Origin: Bugula neritina
Lineage: Eukaryota; Bryozoa; Gymnolaemata; Cheilostomatida; Bugulidae
DNA length: 64,000 nt
Direction: 5' to 3'
NCBI GenBank assembly: GCA_964035545.1
Contig: OZ037772.1
Span: 11,783,818 to 11,847,817 of the forward strand
In this document: in pieces, positions 22,006-34,269 of the stretch
How positions within the stretch are numbered: position 1 is the stretch's first letter
How the letters are laid out: each line of letters opens with the position of its first letter
Translations under genes and position numbers: made by a program
The notes under the pieces: generated by a model
Database searches by the model: none
What the model saw: the letters and a program-made list of their open reading frames with translations, nothing else
What the model was told of the DNA's origin: nothing

Positions 22006-25000
22006 TTTTTTGCAGATCGACTGTGTAATGGAAGAAAGTTCAAGTTATCCAACAACAAAACTAAACTGGCTTTTGAAAGTAAATAAAGTTTCGCTCTAAA
22101 AGCTTTATGAGTTTAAATCTAAAAAGTAGCAGAAGTAAGAGAGTAGCTTTCGACTTACATGATTGCTTGATAACTCCTTTGTAGCCTTCTTTGTTAAAAA
22201 TGAAGAAGAAAGTGGGGGGTTTGTATTTTCTACAATAACACATGCATGGTTACTGGCCCTAAGTCTATCAGAGAGTTTCTCAGTCACACTCAATTCTGAG
22301 CTGCTTATAGAGCAATTCTAAGTTATTTCTCTATTCAAATATTTTATTATATTGCTTATAGTTGCTGATAAATATAATGTAATTCATAAAAGAAGTGTTA
22401 TGTGACTGAGCTAAATACTATAAATTTTCATATTTGTAACATAGTTTCGGATATCAGCATTTCTAGAAGCCTAAGGCAACAAGCAATTTAAATAAGTAGA
22501 ACCATCCACTGAACTTAAAAAGTTAATATTATTGAGTTCATCGAAATCATCAAGCTTATCTTTGCTAAGAGAAGAAAAATTAGAGCTGTGATTATTTATG
22601 TAACAGTAAAATAAAATCAATATATCAAATATAATAACTATTACTAATAGTAGTATTAAAACTGTAAATAGTAACTGTAATATGAATAGTTTGCTAATAC
22701 TATAAATAGTAATGGTAATAAACTAATAGTAATAGTAATACTAATTACTAATAAGTAATAGTAAATTTAATATTGAAGTATAAAATAAATTACTATAAAT
22801 ATAGTACAATAATATATTATAGTAGTTATATTTATATTTATATTACACATATTAATATAATTAAATGGTATAAAATATTTTAGAAAGAAAAATCTTCCCC
22901 ATACTTTAAAAGATTTTATATACCTGATAGTTTAGTGTGTCTTCACTGCAGGGTGGAAACTAGATCTTTACTGTCTGAACCAGTAATAGTATTTGAACTG
23001 GGAAGAATTCCAGTAGAGATAATACACATTCTCTGACTGCAACACCAGTATTCATCTGGTTGGAGCATTATGTAATGCTTACAGTTGAATTAGCAGCACA
23101 ATGCTCTTTCCATTACACCATGTAATTATCTGAAACTGAGAACAAAGACTCCTGGACAGGGTACACATTCTGGAGACAGTAAAGAGTAAGTGAAACAACA
23201 TGACAGATGTTAAATGGTCCATTATCACTTAATTTTTTGTTCCTTTCTTAAACCTACAATACAACTGATAATTTAACAAAAATGTAAACTCAGAAGTGCC
23301 TCAGTTGTATTGCTATACTTAGCAACAGATTAGCAAACTCTGTCAATATAGCACCAGGCGAATAGTTTGACCTCCAGTGAAGGCCATTGGTGATGTTGCA
23401 AGGGCATTCATTCATAATTGCTACTGTACCCTATAACATTTTACCATGGGGGGGGGGGTTCTCACAGTGATATGGTGATTTTACACCCATGTGAATTCTA
23501 TTAGAAAATGCTAACATTTATATTTTAAAGGGGCTGAGTTAAAAAATGCAATTTATACAATTTCTAGAATCTAGCATGTCTAACTATATTTCTCAACTCT
23601 GTACTAATCTTCTGTTACAATTACCTTAGCATTAGGGGGATAATGATTAAGCTGTTATAATATATTATCTTAACATAAAAGCAAGAAATAGAAGTGATAT
23701 CTTTCATGTAGCAGAAAATTCATCGTGAGCCCCTTTGGGTGAAGGAAAGCGAAAGACAACAGTATAACTAATAAAAGTATTAGTCAATCACAAAACAGTT
23801 TAGGTGATGTATTATGTTTTATTTTACTAATTAAAGTTTATTATATTATAATATAATGCAATATAACTTATTAAAGTATATTACAATGCAATACAATATA
23901 TTAAAGTATAATATAATACAATATAACATATTAAACAATACATTATAATATAATGAAATTACAAGTATCAACATAATTAAATTTATTGCACTGTATGCTT
24001 TTAGGAAGCCAAAACATTTACAAGGTTATGCACACAAAATCTCATTCTTGGACACATAAATTGTTATCTTCAAATTTTCTAAACTTGCTAAAATGAATTA
24101 AATTTGAAAAGAAACTCAACGTTATTTTAAAAAAATAGTTTGCAATTGGTGTAATATAATGTAATATAATGCATGTTGTTTATTGAAAAATAAAACCAAA
24201 TTAATGAAAAGAGGCAAGACTAATGCTTGAACTAAGACTTCACAGAGATACGTATCAAGTTTTCAATTACAAAAATGTAAATCTTATAGATGGTCAATAC
24301 TTTAAAAAAATTTCATGTAGGTTTCATTCAAAAAGTTTAGTAATATTGCAAGGAATACTGTTAAAAAAAGTTGGGAAAGTCCCATATAGTAGTATTCATA
24401 TGTAAAAGCATACAATATGGATGATGTCATCCTAGATAGATGCTTCCCAGTTAGACGCTAGGCTAAATTTCCCACTTCCTGCACTTCCCAGCTGGAGACT
24501 ATTTTCTTATTTTGGTACAATATATATTTTATGTGCAATTTGTTTGAATATTATTAAAATATATGTCTATTTAAATATAAACTTGAATCAGTTGTTTGCT
24601 ATCTAGCACATGAATAAATTTTATTTTGGTACTTGTACAAAACTATAAACTATGCATGTAAAGTTGGTGATAAGACAACTTCTATATAAATGAAAGTTTT
24701 TACCCATTACAATATAATAATATAATATGTACTATAATATAAAATAATAAAACGTTGCATTTATTTTTACCCTCTTAATAATATAGTTTAGTAAATTATA
24801 TGTAACTTGGCTGATTTTCATCCCAATGTTATATATACATGAGACATTAGGCTAGTGCTATAACTCCTAGACCATGCTGTCCCCATAGTTATAAAACAAA
24901 ACTTAACGCAAATTCCCTTTCTTTTAAAAATAATGGGCATTGTAAATGGAAATTGCATGATTTTAGGTGACTATTTGCACAATTTGTTAGCTTTTAGTAC

Positions 25001-25854
25001 TTGTTAAACCTGCTCTGCCATGTTTACATTCAGTGCTTAGCAACAGCTAGGATTTCAAACTCTCAGAATTCTAAAAATAACAAGATAGCAAAAGTTAATG
25101 CAGTTTGTACAATATCGTTTAAATACGTGCAGTTAGATGTGTGATTGTAACGGGATAAACATAGTTGATACACTTAAAAGACTAAATTTCATGAACATAA
25201 AATTTTATGAAAGCTGCATGTTTCAATAATTATATATAGGAAAATATAACTCACAAATTTTTTTAATGCTGTTTACACTTGAGCCAATTATATGACAATA
25301 GTGGCATTCACAATTGTATTTAATATGCAAACTATGAAACAATAGCACAGGTAATTAAAACATTTAAAGTTATGTAAGCAATTATTTTCAAATGCCTAAT
25401 TTAGAACTTGAAAATAATTGCATAATAACCAAAAGCCTATATCTTGTGTACAGGCTAAGTGCTATACTTGGGCATCGCAACCATTATTGTTTTCAAGTGT
25501 ATACTTTTATACATGCAAAACTTTGCATAATCTAGCTTAAGCTATATTATATCATTAATTGGTACAGCTTTCAGAGGTCAGTGCTTAGAGTGAAGAGTTA
25601 AGTTTAATCTACTTTTAAAAATGCTGACACAGTTAGTCCCTCTCTTGCACAAACTTGCAGCAGAGCTGAAAACTGTTGTCATTAGTCACAGTAAGCGAAA
25701 CTACATTCTTCTATTAAATTCACTGACTTTGTGAGGATGTCAATGGCATTTAAGTACCTGTATGTATTCAAGTATATAAGTATTAGTCTCGCATGATTAA
25801 CTCGAATATTGAATACAGCAAACCTTACGAGTGAGATTAGTGCAGGTTGTGGAA
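22006..25854. other. Intergenic, ZF5 to the first transporter gene
   Basis: Nearly 4 kb of AT-rich DNA with simple TAATAG-like and TATAAT-like repetition around 22590-22900 and 23820-23970, a ten-G run near 23449, one SINE tail (23371-23494) and a possible second tRNA-like SINE on the minus strand near 22975-23115. No coding exon recognised. Confidence 0.6.
23371..23494 (+). repeat. SINE fragment (body and tail)
   Basis: Matches the 36562 SINE from GGCCATTGGTGATGTT through AGGGCATTCATTCATAATTGC to the TTCTCACAG...GTGAT tail; the tRNA-like head is decayed. Confidence 0.7.
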
Positions 25855-25977
25855 CTTCGTTACAGTCTACTACACCAATTGCTTGCTTATCCGATAAATA
25901 ACTGATTCTACTGGGAAAAGTTATTTATTACTCAGTTTTATAACCATGCATGCAGTAGTTTAACTTATGTCTAAATA
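25855..25977 (+). promoter_or_regulatory. Promoter/5' leader of transporter copy 1, duplicated at 34147
   Basis: From CGTTACAGTCTACTACAC to the ATG this leader aligns with the leader of copy 2, including GTTATTTATTACT, TTATAACCATGCA, GCAGTAGTTTAAC and CTAAATA next to ATG. Conservation stops upstream, which marks the left border of the duplicated unit. No TATA box can be singled out. Confidence 0.6.
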
Positions 25978-28900
25978 ATGGACGACCTGGAAGATACAGA
26001 AACTCAGAAAGAGAGAAGTAAAATCAAACAGATTCTGACTCTCATAGTACTCTGTGCCGTTCAGTTCTTTGCTATCTCATCTGAGTCTGCTATGTACTCA
26101 TGTTACCAGCCAGCTGCATTCCTGAAAGACATGAATAATGTACAAATAGGGCTGGTGTTTTCTTCCTACGAGCTAGCAAGACTGCTAGCTTCTCCAGTGG
26201 CTGGCTTATTGGTATGTATCACAGAAAACAATGAATAACTTATACTATATATATAATCTATAAACGGGTTACTTATGTGGCATATATTATGATGTTTTGT
26301 TTTATGTCATTTCCAGCATGTTTTGAGACTACTTTAGCCTTTTTTGGGTGGTGCCTGTTTTTTAATCACAGTAGATGCAATAATTTCATTATTATAGTTT
26401 GATAATAGTTTCAGTAAGTTACCCAGTAGGTAATCAGTTATATATAGTATGTTATTATATAGCCAAAGCACAAAAAATTGAACCTTCAATAAATGATTGC
26501 CAGTTAGTATACAGTGACCATTCCTGCAAGGGCCTTTATGGGAATTATGAAAATTTAATTTAGCAATTTATAAATCCACATTAATTTTAACCAGATATAC
26601 TGTCCAGCACGTTTAACTTCTATAATAAGCTATATATAAACACAACATCATGCCACACAATAGAACCTGTAGCACCATGTCATGTAGAACATGCCACACC
26701 ATGTCATGTAGAACATGCATGCAGCCTTATGCCATTTGTCATCTTTCAGATATAAGTTTGATAAACATTTCACCTTCAGTGGATGTGAACAATGTCGTAT
26801 TACACATAAAGCCTCTCAAGGTTGAATGCCGTATTATACAATCATTCAATTTCTATAGAGATTTAAGCTAGCCAAAGCCTAGACCTCTCCCTGCTATCGC
26901 TACATGCATGTAAAGTTTACAACCTTATGCTTGCAGTACAGAAAAAAAATAAGACCTAATTTTTTTTGACATCGTCGTTACCCTGCAGAGCTTTAAACTT
27001 ATGACCTAGCAATTACAGGGATGACACTCTACCCTTTAGACTGTGATTGCTTTTAGTTGTATCTATAGTACTAAACTGATAACAGCCATATAATTACAAC
27101 ATATATCACTTTGCTGCCATTAACATATTGTCAGTTTCCACATTCAGGTTGCAAGAATAACTCCAAAAAAGATAGGACTATGCGGAATTCTAATAACAGG
27201 AGTCATGTGCATTGCTTTTAGGTGAGAGTTGTGTTTTCTCATAAAATAAATAATCCATGTAACTGATTGCTTTAAGCATCAATGTGTATCAACTCTAAAA
27301 CAAAAATGTATAAATAATTTCTATTTTGTAAAAATAAACAAAAACATATTTGTTTCAAATGCATATATTTTACGTGATTTAGTTTAGCTTACTATGCCAG
27401 CAACTCTTACTACTTTCTACTGTGCATGGTGACGCGATTTCTTGCTGGAATTGGAGCTGCATTTACCACAGTTTCTGTGATGACTCTAGCCTTGAAATCT
27501 GTCAGATTCATTAAAACAACAAGTATAATGGTGAGTGTGGTCAGATAATCAGGGTTGGGTGCCAATTCTGTGTTTACTAAGCAGTTGTGTTCTCTTCAAA
27601 TAGAAAAAGTAGCATTAATTGTGTGATCGAATGCATATAAAAATAAAAATGTACCACCTATAATATCTAGTAATTTTATAGTAATAAAAAATTGTATCAG
27701 TCAGTTATATTTTCTCCTAATAGCTATAAATCCGGTTAGATATACCTCGTTTTAGCAACTTATGCATATTGTATAGTTGTATATACTTTATAATTTACGT
27801 TATATAATGTTATTTTTACTATTGTTTATTATATGTCCTAGTTTTCAAACAAGATTAATTTTCAATTTCAGCAAATTATGATTATATACATTGTCTTATA
27901 TATAACCCTTATTGCATATTATATTATAAATCTATAAGATATATAATTTGCTTCATAATATTAACATAATATTATCTTTGATTGTATAACTTAAAAATGT
28001 TTTTGTATATCATCAAACACTAGTGACTAGAATATTGTACTATTATTCAATATTTAGTCTGACTCCTTGAAGCAGGGTTAAGTTTTAGTATTATTTGTAA
28101 AGATATTTAAATGATTGAAGAAGAAAAAGTTATGATATATATTAGCTATTTATAGAAAAAATGAAGTGTTTGTGAAACTATACACACAATGTAATTAATG
28201 TCTTTACTGTGACGACAGGGAATAGTAGAAGTAGCAGTTGGGGCTGGACACACAGCTGGACCAGCCATCGGAGGAGCTCTGTATGAGGTCAGTTCATGTT
28301 ATAGGCAGCAGGTTATACTTGTCAGCAGTTCGTGTAGGCAGCAGGTTATACTTGACAGCAGTTCGTGTAGGCAGCAGGTTATACTTGTCAGCAGTTCATG
28401 TAGGCAGCAGGTTATACTTGTCAGCAGTTCGTGTAGGCAGCAGGTTATACTTGTCAGCAGTTCATGTAGGCAGCAGGTTATACTTGTCAGCAGTTCATGT
28501 AGGCAGCAGGTTATACTTGTCAGCAGTTCATGTAGGCAGCAGGTTATACTTGTCAGCAGTAGCAGAGCAGATTACCTTTTGCTGCATACCTATTAGATTT
28601 GGTATAATTAAAATGATGATATTATATTCACTCAGATAAAAAATTTCCAAGTGAATTTAAGCATTCTTTCAATTTTAAAAGTATATTGGATTTATACAGT
28701 GAGTATTTTATGAAATGATAATATATATGATTTAGTAGCCTATATATTTGCATTGTGCGGTACGCTCTTCATTTATAGTGAAAACTTAAAATTGAGTTTT
28801 TTTCAACCTTTGATTTTGCTGACCTTAATCCTTCATAATTGTAAATTATTCACACTGTAATTTTTTGTCCCTAAAATGCAGTGTTACTATTGCAGCTTTA

Positions 28901-31900
28901 TATAATATAGTATATTATACGTACATTGACTATATAACAGCGTAATATATTATAATATAGTATGTTATATAGTAATTTATTAAATATCTAATATATATTT
29001 TATTATAACACATTATGGAACATATTATATGTTGCGCTGTTTTAATTATAGCACAATATATGAATTGCACATATAATATAATAAATTTTATATGTGCAAT
29101 TTTAGCTGAGTGGTCTGGTCGCTGCATTTTGTTTTATTGGAGCAGCTTTAATCGTATTAGCAGCATTCCTCGTAATCCTCGTACCAAACATAGGTGAGTG
29201 ATGCTTGTAACTATATTTAATATCAAATTAATATTAACAAATGATTTGTTATTAAAGAAAACTATCGAGTAATACAAATCTATCTTTATAGAATTGTAAC
29301 TTAATTACATATAAAAAATATATATGAAATAAAGCATCAATTTTATGTTACCAACTCTTAATAGAATTGAAAAGAGAAAAATTTATAAATTATCTCGCTG
29401 ACGTTTAAAAATTTCTGGGCATAAAAGGATTGAAGCTCTTGTTATTCAAGGAAATTATTATGTAATGACAGAAAGCAAGAACAGCTGTGGTCTAGTAACA
29501 CTGATAGAATATGCTGGCTTAAAGTAGGTTCAGTTCATTAATAGTTGAATTCTATGAGAGCCATTGATGATGCCAAGAAGTGCATCTGCAAGCAAAAACC
29601 ATGTATAGCAATATGAGAGGTACAACTGCATGTAAACTTGCTTAAATTAAAAAGCCATGGTTGAATCAATTTGCATTTAGTTAAAAATTTTGTAGTTTTT
29701 AGTTAAAATGATATTTTTTCGCAACTGACAAAAATTAAAATGCTCAACTTTTGTGAAATCATGAGAAAATGTTATTGATTTCGTTAATTCGACTTTGAAT
29801 TTTTCTAACGATATTATTTCCTCATAAACGTGAAAGCACTGTAGTTATTCCTGCGACTGTATTATTTTAACTGCTTAAACCCAAACTATAAATTACTACT
29901 AAATTTATTTATTTTAGAAGTTTTAGGATCAACTGGAAAGAGTGCTTTCAAATTATTGCAGATTCCTGGAATGATGATCATGTTCATCACAGTGATTGTG
30001 TGTAACTTAGTAATATCATGGCGAATGGTTTTCTACAGTGGCTTCCTCTACGATACAGTAATACTGCACTTATTCAAACTTTGTATTCCTTTAGTGGTGA
30101 AATTGCTCAAAGCTTAATATATATTGCATTGAGTTTCAATTTTTGCGGAGACGGTTTTTAAAGAGTCAATATTCTGTTTAAAATAAATTCTAAAACAAAC
30201 TGTATTACAACACGTTATGATATACAACTTTAATTATTTAAATAATCTGATGTTAAATTTAAATAAATTGTTCTATCTAGAACAGCTTAGAGATGTTTTT
30301 TTATTATATTTTTCTTATTAAAGGCAATTTTAGTTATATGCTGTTCAACCTACTATTTCAGCAAATAATTTGACAATTTAGATACTAGATTTCACGATGT
30401 ATCCAAGGATCTGATAAACAAATAATTCATATTGATTTTAATGATTATGCATATATATTTTAGTTTGGGATGAAACCTGGACAGGTGGCTCTTGTTTTTA
30501 GTGGAGTCTCTCTTTTCTATGTTTTGCTATGTCCAGTGACATCTTATATTTTAGGAAAGGTACGTCTATTGTACATTGAAATATTTGTGCAGGTGTGGCA
30601 AGTGTGTGCAGGTGTTTTTAGGTGTGTGCAGATGTGTGCAGGTGTTTGCAGGTGTTTGCAAGTGTTTGCAGATGTGTGCAGGTGTGCGCAGGTGTTTGCA
30701 GGTGTGTGCAAGTGCATACAAGTGTGTGCAAATGTGTGCAGATGTGTTCAGGTGTGTTTAGGTGTGTGCAGGTGTGTGCAGGTGTATGCATGTGTTTGCA
30801 GGTGTGTGCAGGTGTTTGCAGGTGTGTACAGGTGTTTGCAGGTGTGTACAAGTGTGTGCAGGTGTGTGCAGGTGTTTGTAAGTGTTTGTAGGTGTTTGCA
30901 GGTGTGTGCAGGTGTGTGCAGGTGTTTGCAGGTGTGTGCAATTGCATGCAGATGTTTGCAGGTGTTTGCAGATGTGTATAGATGTGTAGGTGGTGTGTGG
31001 TATAAAGCTATAATATGCTAAATATTTGCAACTATAATTTGCTAATCATTGTTGCTGTAATGCAAAGATTTGTTGGTTCTCATACTTCCAGGGTTATGTA
31101 TTTTCCATGATGGTCGTTCTCTTGCCATTGAATGCAGCACTGCTGCTGTTTCTTGGACCCTCTCCTTTGCTGGATTTTATATTTCATGGCAAAAGGTAAG
31201 TTTTAATACATTTCAATGGCACAGCGATTATTAGATGAACTTCAACACAGTATTATGAGCATTAAAGTATAAAATAGCCTCATACTAACAATTTTAAGTG
31301 TATAGATAAAAAGTTAAAAATATTATTATTTCTGATCTTAGTTTAATAAATTACAAAGGATTTGCATTAATGCACTGATATATTATAGTATTACTTTAGA
31401 TTATTTTAATTATTATAAAAAAATTACATATTATATAATCTCAATCACATAAACAAGTTATTTTTGAAAAAGCTACACGTACTTTAAAATTCTAAATAAT
31501 AATGATATTGAAAAATAATTAATGTTGGTAAATTGGATATTATATAGTTTAACTGCGTGGAGTAAGAAGGCAAGTTTATTCCTTTACAGTTCTAGTATAG
31601 CTCACCAAATACTTGGAGAATATTTGATGTCTTGTTCCAACACAATTGAGCAAAATACTTTTAGCATACATCATATTACATTACATTACATAATGTTATA
31701 TTATGTTACATAAAATTGCTTATGCTTATGTTTACAAGGATTGCCAAACATAATATTGATTCAGGTTTGAGAATAATGTTTATATTTTTTTAGAAATATT
31801 ATTGTAATATTTTATGTCTTGTATTTTATGTAAATTGTTTTATATTCATTTTTAATTTACATTATTTATATTTATTCATATATATTATATTCATTTTAAT

Positions 31901-33493
31901 TTACAGTTATTTGCCACTCACTCTGACCACTCATTTTATGACCATGATTTCCCAGCAGGGTGCCTATATACCTCCATTCAAGGCTATGCTAGATTTGGCA
32001 GTGTAAGTATTATATAAGCCAATTTGAGCTCATCGAAAAATTGCATGAATGCATGTTTTCATAAAGTTGAAACTTATTAGACACCATCAATATAATATAA
32101 TATCATAACATGATTTTTATAGTTGGCTTATAAAAAATAAATTTCTCTAAATAAAAAAATATAGACATGCACAAAGTTGAACTTTTGAACAATCTTGAGA
32201 TGAGCAAAAGAAAAAAAGAGGATTTTACTTAATATATTAAGAAACTAAAATAATTAATTATTGACAGCTATGGTGTCTATGGAGCTTATATAACTTATAA
32301 AATTATTTTAGTCAATATTTTCCCAAGTCAAAACAATTATTATCTTCTCAAATGTAAGTATTCAGTTTAATGTAACTATAGCGTAAATGGGTATAAAGAA
32401 GACAGTTTGGAATTGTATGGAATGACGAGTGGTCTGGTAAACTGTGGACTTGGTGTAGGCTGGATCCTTGGTCCAGGGATTGGAGGAAAAGTTGTAGAGG
32501 AAGTTGGATACGGTTCCAGTCTCACCTACTTGTCTTTTCTCCAGTTTACTTTGGTATGTGTGTCTAGGATCATAACAACTCTTCTTTCCTAACCTGTTCT
32601 GTTTGGAAGGACAGGTTAGGAAATATTCAAAGTTCTTAATTCTTTTAAAAACATTTTATTGGATTGATTTTTATATACAACTGACTAAAACCAATTTAAA
32701 ATTATATTTAATTTAAGTATGTAATAATATCATTTAGGGAATATCTTTTTAATTTGTTCAAGCAACCCTCTATTAATTTTTGGGGAAAACATAGTTAGGC
32801 TTTACATAAAACTTAAATTTAAAATGACATAAATCTTTTTCTTTTTCAGGATTTATATTTTTGCAAAAAGCGCTTGAATTTCATGACATTTAAGTCGTTA
32901 TAATTATTGCAATTTCATGGTTTATAGTAGTCAAAGTATTGAGAAATTAATTTATTTAGAATACATTAATATTCAACAGCATGTTCTCAACAGATAGTAT
33001 ATAATGCAAATGTTACCGGTCCAAAAAACGATTGAAACCTGCTTTATTTAAGTCATGCATGCTAAGAAAGCTAATTTTTAATAAGATTTAGAAATGCATG
33101 CCATGAACTAGTGTTATTATGCTAAAAAAATTCAAAGTCAGGTTAAAACTGGTTATAGTTTCGTTATGATGTTCAAATAAGAAAACCTATAAAGCATTCA
33201 TTTATATTGCATATGCAGTATTCTATATTGTGTTTTAGGTATCAATCATTATTATATATTTATTGGCTATGAAGTTATGCAACAAGCCGCTCAAACTAGT
33301 AGCTGCCAATGTGTACCAGGAGCACAGCAGCTTATTGAAGAATGACTCACTCCATCAAACTACAGACAGCGATAGCAGCAGCAGACAAATATCAAATATA
33401 GCCAACCAGCTAATCAGGAGGCTACACACATTGTTTGACAAATCAGTGACAGAGACCTCTGTAGTTACTTGTAATCCGCAACCTAAAATTTGA
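25978..33493 (+). CDS. SLC18B1: SLC18B1-like vesicular MFS transporter, copy 1
   Basis: Eleven exons: 25978-26211, 27148-27221, 27383-27530, 28219-28287, 29106-29193, 29918-30057, 30464-30559, 31092-31195, 31907-32002, 32382-32553, 33239-33493; about 491 residues, all phases consistent. The family imports polyamines or related cations into acidic vesicles by proton exchange. Visible: first membrane segment LTLIVLCAVQFFAIS; GLVFSSYELARLLASP in TM2; RFLAGIGAAF in TM4; antiporter motif C in TM5 (GAGHTAGPAIGGALYE); C-terminal half with GMTSGLVNCGLGVGWILGPG; cytoplasmic tail with Ser-rich TDSDSSSRQ. Length fits a 12-TM SLC18 protein. Copy 2 follows in tandem 776 bp downstream. Introns 4 and 7 start with minisatellites absent from copy 2. 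The substrate cannot be told from sequence. Confidence 0.93.
26966..27055 (-). repeat. tRNA-derived SINE head, diverged
   Basis: Minus strand reads CAGTCTAAAGGGTAGAG ... AGGTCATAAGTTTAAAGC, similar to the box A and box B regions of the 36562 SINE. Intron 1 of transporter copy 1. Confidence 0.4.
28297..28560 (+). repeat. 33-bp minisatellite directly after a splice donor
   Basis: Eight copies of a 33-bp unit around GGCAGCAGGTTATACTTGTC, beginning about 10 bp after the exon 4 donor of transporter copy 1. The unit is 11 codons long, which keeps a spurious frame open (VGSRLYLSAVH repeated). Confidence 0.95.
29479..29593 (+). repeat. SINE copy, decayed
   Basis: Has ACAGCTGTGGTCTAG at the head and GCCATTGATGATGCCAAGAA further on, in the order of the 36562 SINE. 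Intron 5 of copy 1. Confidence 0.55.
30591..30988 (+). repeat. 10-bp minisatellite (GGTGTTTGCA)n after a splice donor
   Basis: Close to 39 units of a 10-bp motif, mostly GGTGTGTGCA or GGTGTTTGCA, starting about 30 bp after the exon 7 donor of transporter copy 1. It keeps spurious Cys/Val-rich and Thr/His-rich frames open on both strands. Absent from the matching intron of copy 2. Confidence 0.95.
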
Positions 33494-34146
33494 ATGATAA
33501 TTCATAACATATATAGTTTTCAAAAAATTGAATTTTTCTTATTAAATGAAGTGACTCAAATTTGACTTATTAGTATTGTTTTTGATGTTTGTCTGTTTGT
33601 TTGTTTGTTTGTTTGTTTTTATTTTGTCGCAGTCAGGAAAAAAATTAATTGAGAAAAAATAACCAAAATGACAGGGCCTATGGCGCAATAGCACTGTAGC
33701 TAGTCGAGGCAGCGAGCCATGAATGGTTGACAGTCAGCTTATGTTTCAAAATTTTTAAATTTTTTTGCCTCAAATGCTTCACTGCCTGGTTATATACTTG
33801 CAGAAGGGCTATATATAATGGCTGCATACATGGTAAGTATGTAAAGTCTGTCAAGGGTGACTAATCTATTAAGTATATTATAGGTTTCTCAGTCAGATCA
33901 AGTAGAACTAATTATTATTACAAGAAACTGAAAGTCAAAAATTTACGAGGCAAGAGAACAACAAGCAGATTAAGTATACAGTGAAACTGCAATAATTCAA
34001 TCATCCTTAAATTAATGCTTCACTGACTTAAAAAAGCACGAAGGTTTTCAAAGTTAAGTATAAAATGGTCTCACATGAATAACTCCGATAATCATTTATC
34101 AGCCGTAAGTATGGTACATCTTACGGATCACATTGCCACAGCTTAT
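33494..34146. other. Intergenic between the two transporter copies
   Basis: Short AT-rich spacer with a (GTTT)n microsatellite near 33588-33619. No coding exon recognised. Confidence 0.6.
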
Positions 34147-34269
34147 GAAATTCCGTTACAGTCTACTACACTAATTGCCTGCTTGTCCAATATACATAGC
34201 AATTTCTACAGTAAAAAGTTATTTATTACTTAGTGTTATAACCATGCAGTAGTTTAACATATCTAAATA
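34147..34269 (+). promoter_or_regulatory. Promoter/5' leader of transporter copy 2
   Basis: Aligns with 25855-25977 (see that entry), with small indels; the last 60 bp before the ATG are nearly the same. Both copies therefore probably retain the ancestral core promoter. Confidence 0.6.

Noticed and set aside
28238-28639. 133-residue frame with VGSRLYLSAVH repeats
   Set aside because: Out of frame with transporter exon 4 and driven by an 11-codon minisatellite unit.
30470-31021. Cys/Val-rich plus frame and Thr/His-rich minus frame
   Set aside because: Only the first 90 nt are exon 7 of the transporter; the rest is the 10-bp minisatellite in the intron.
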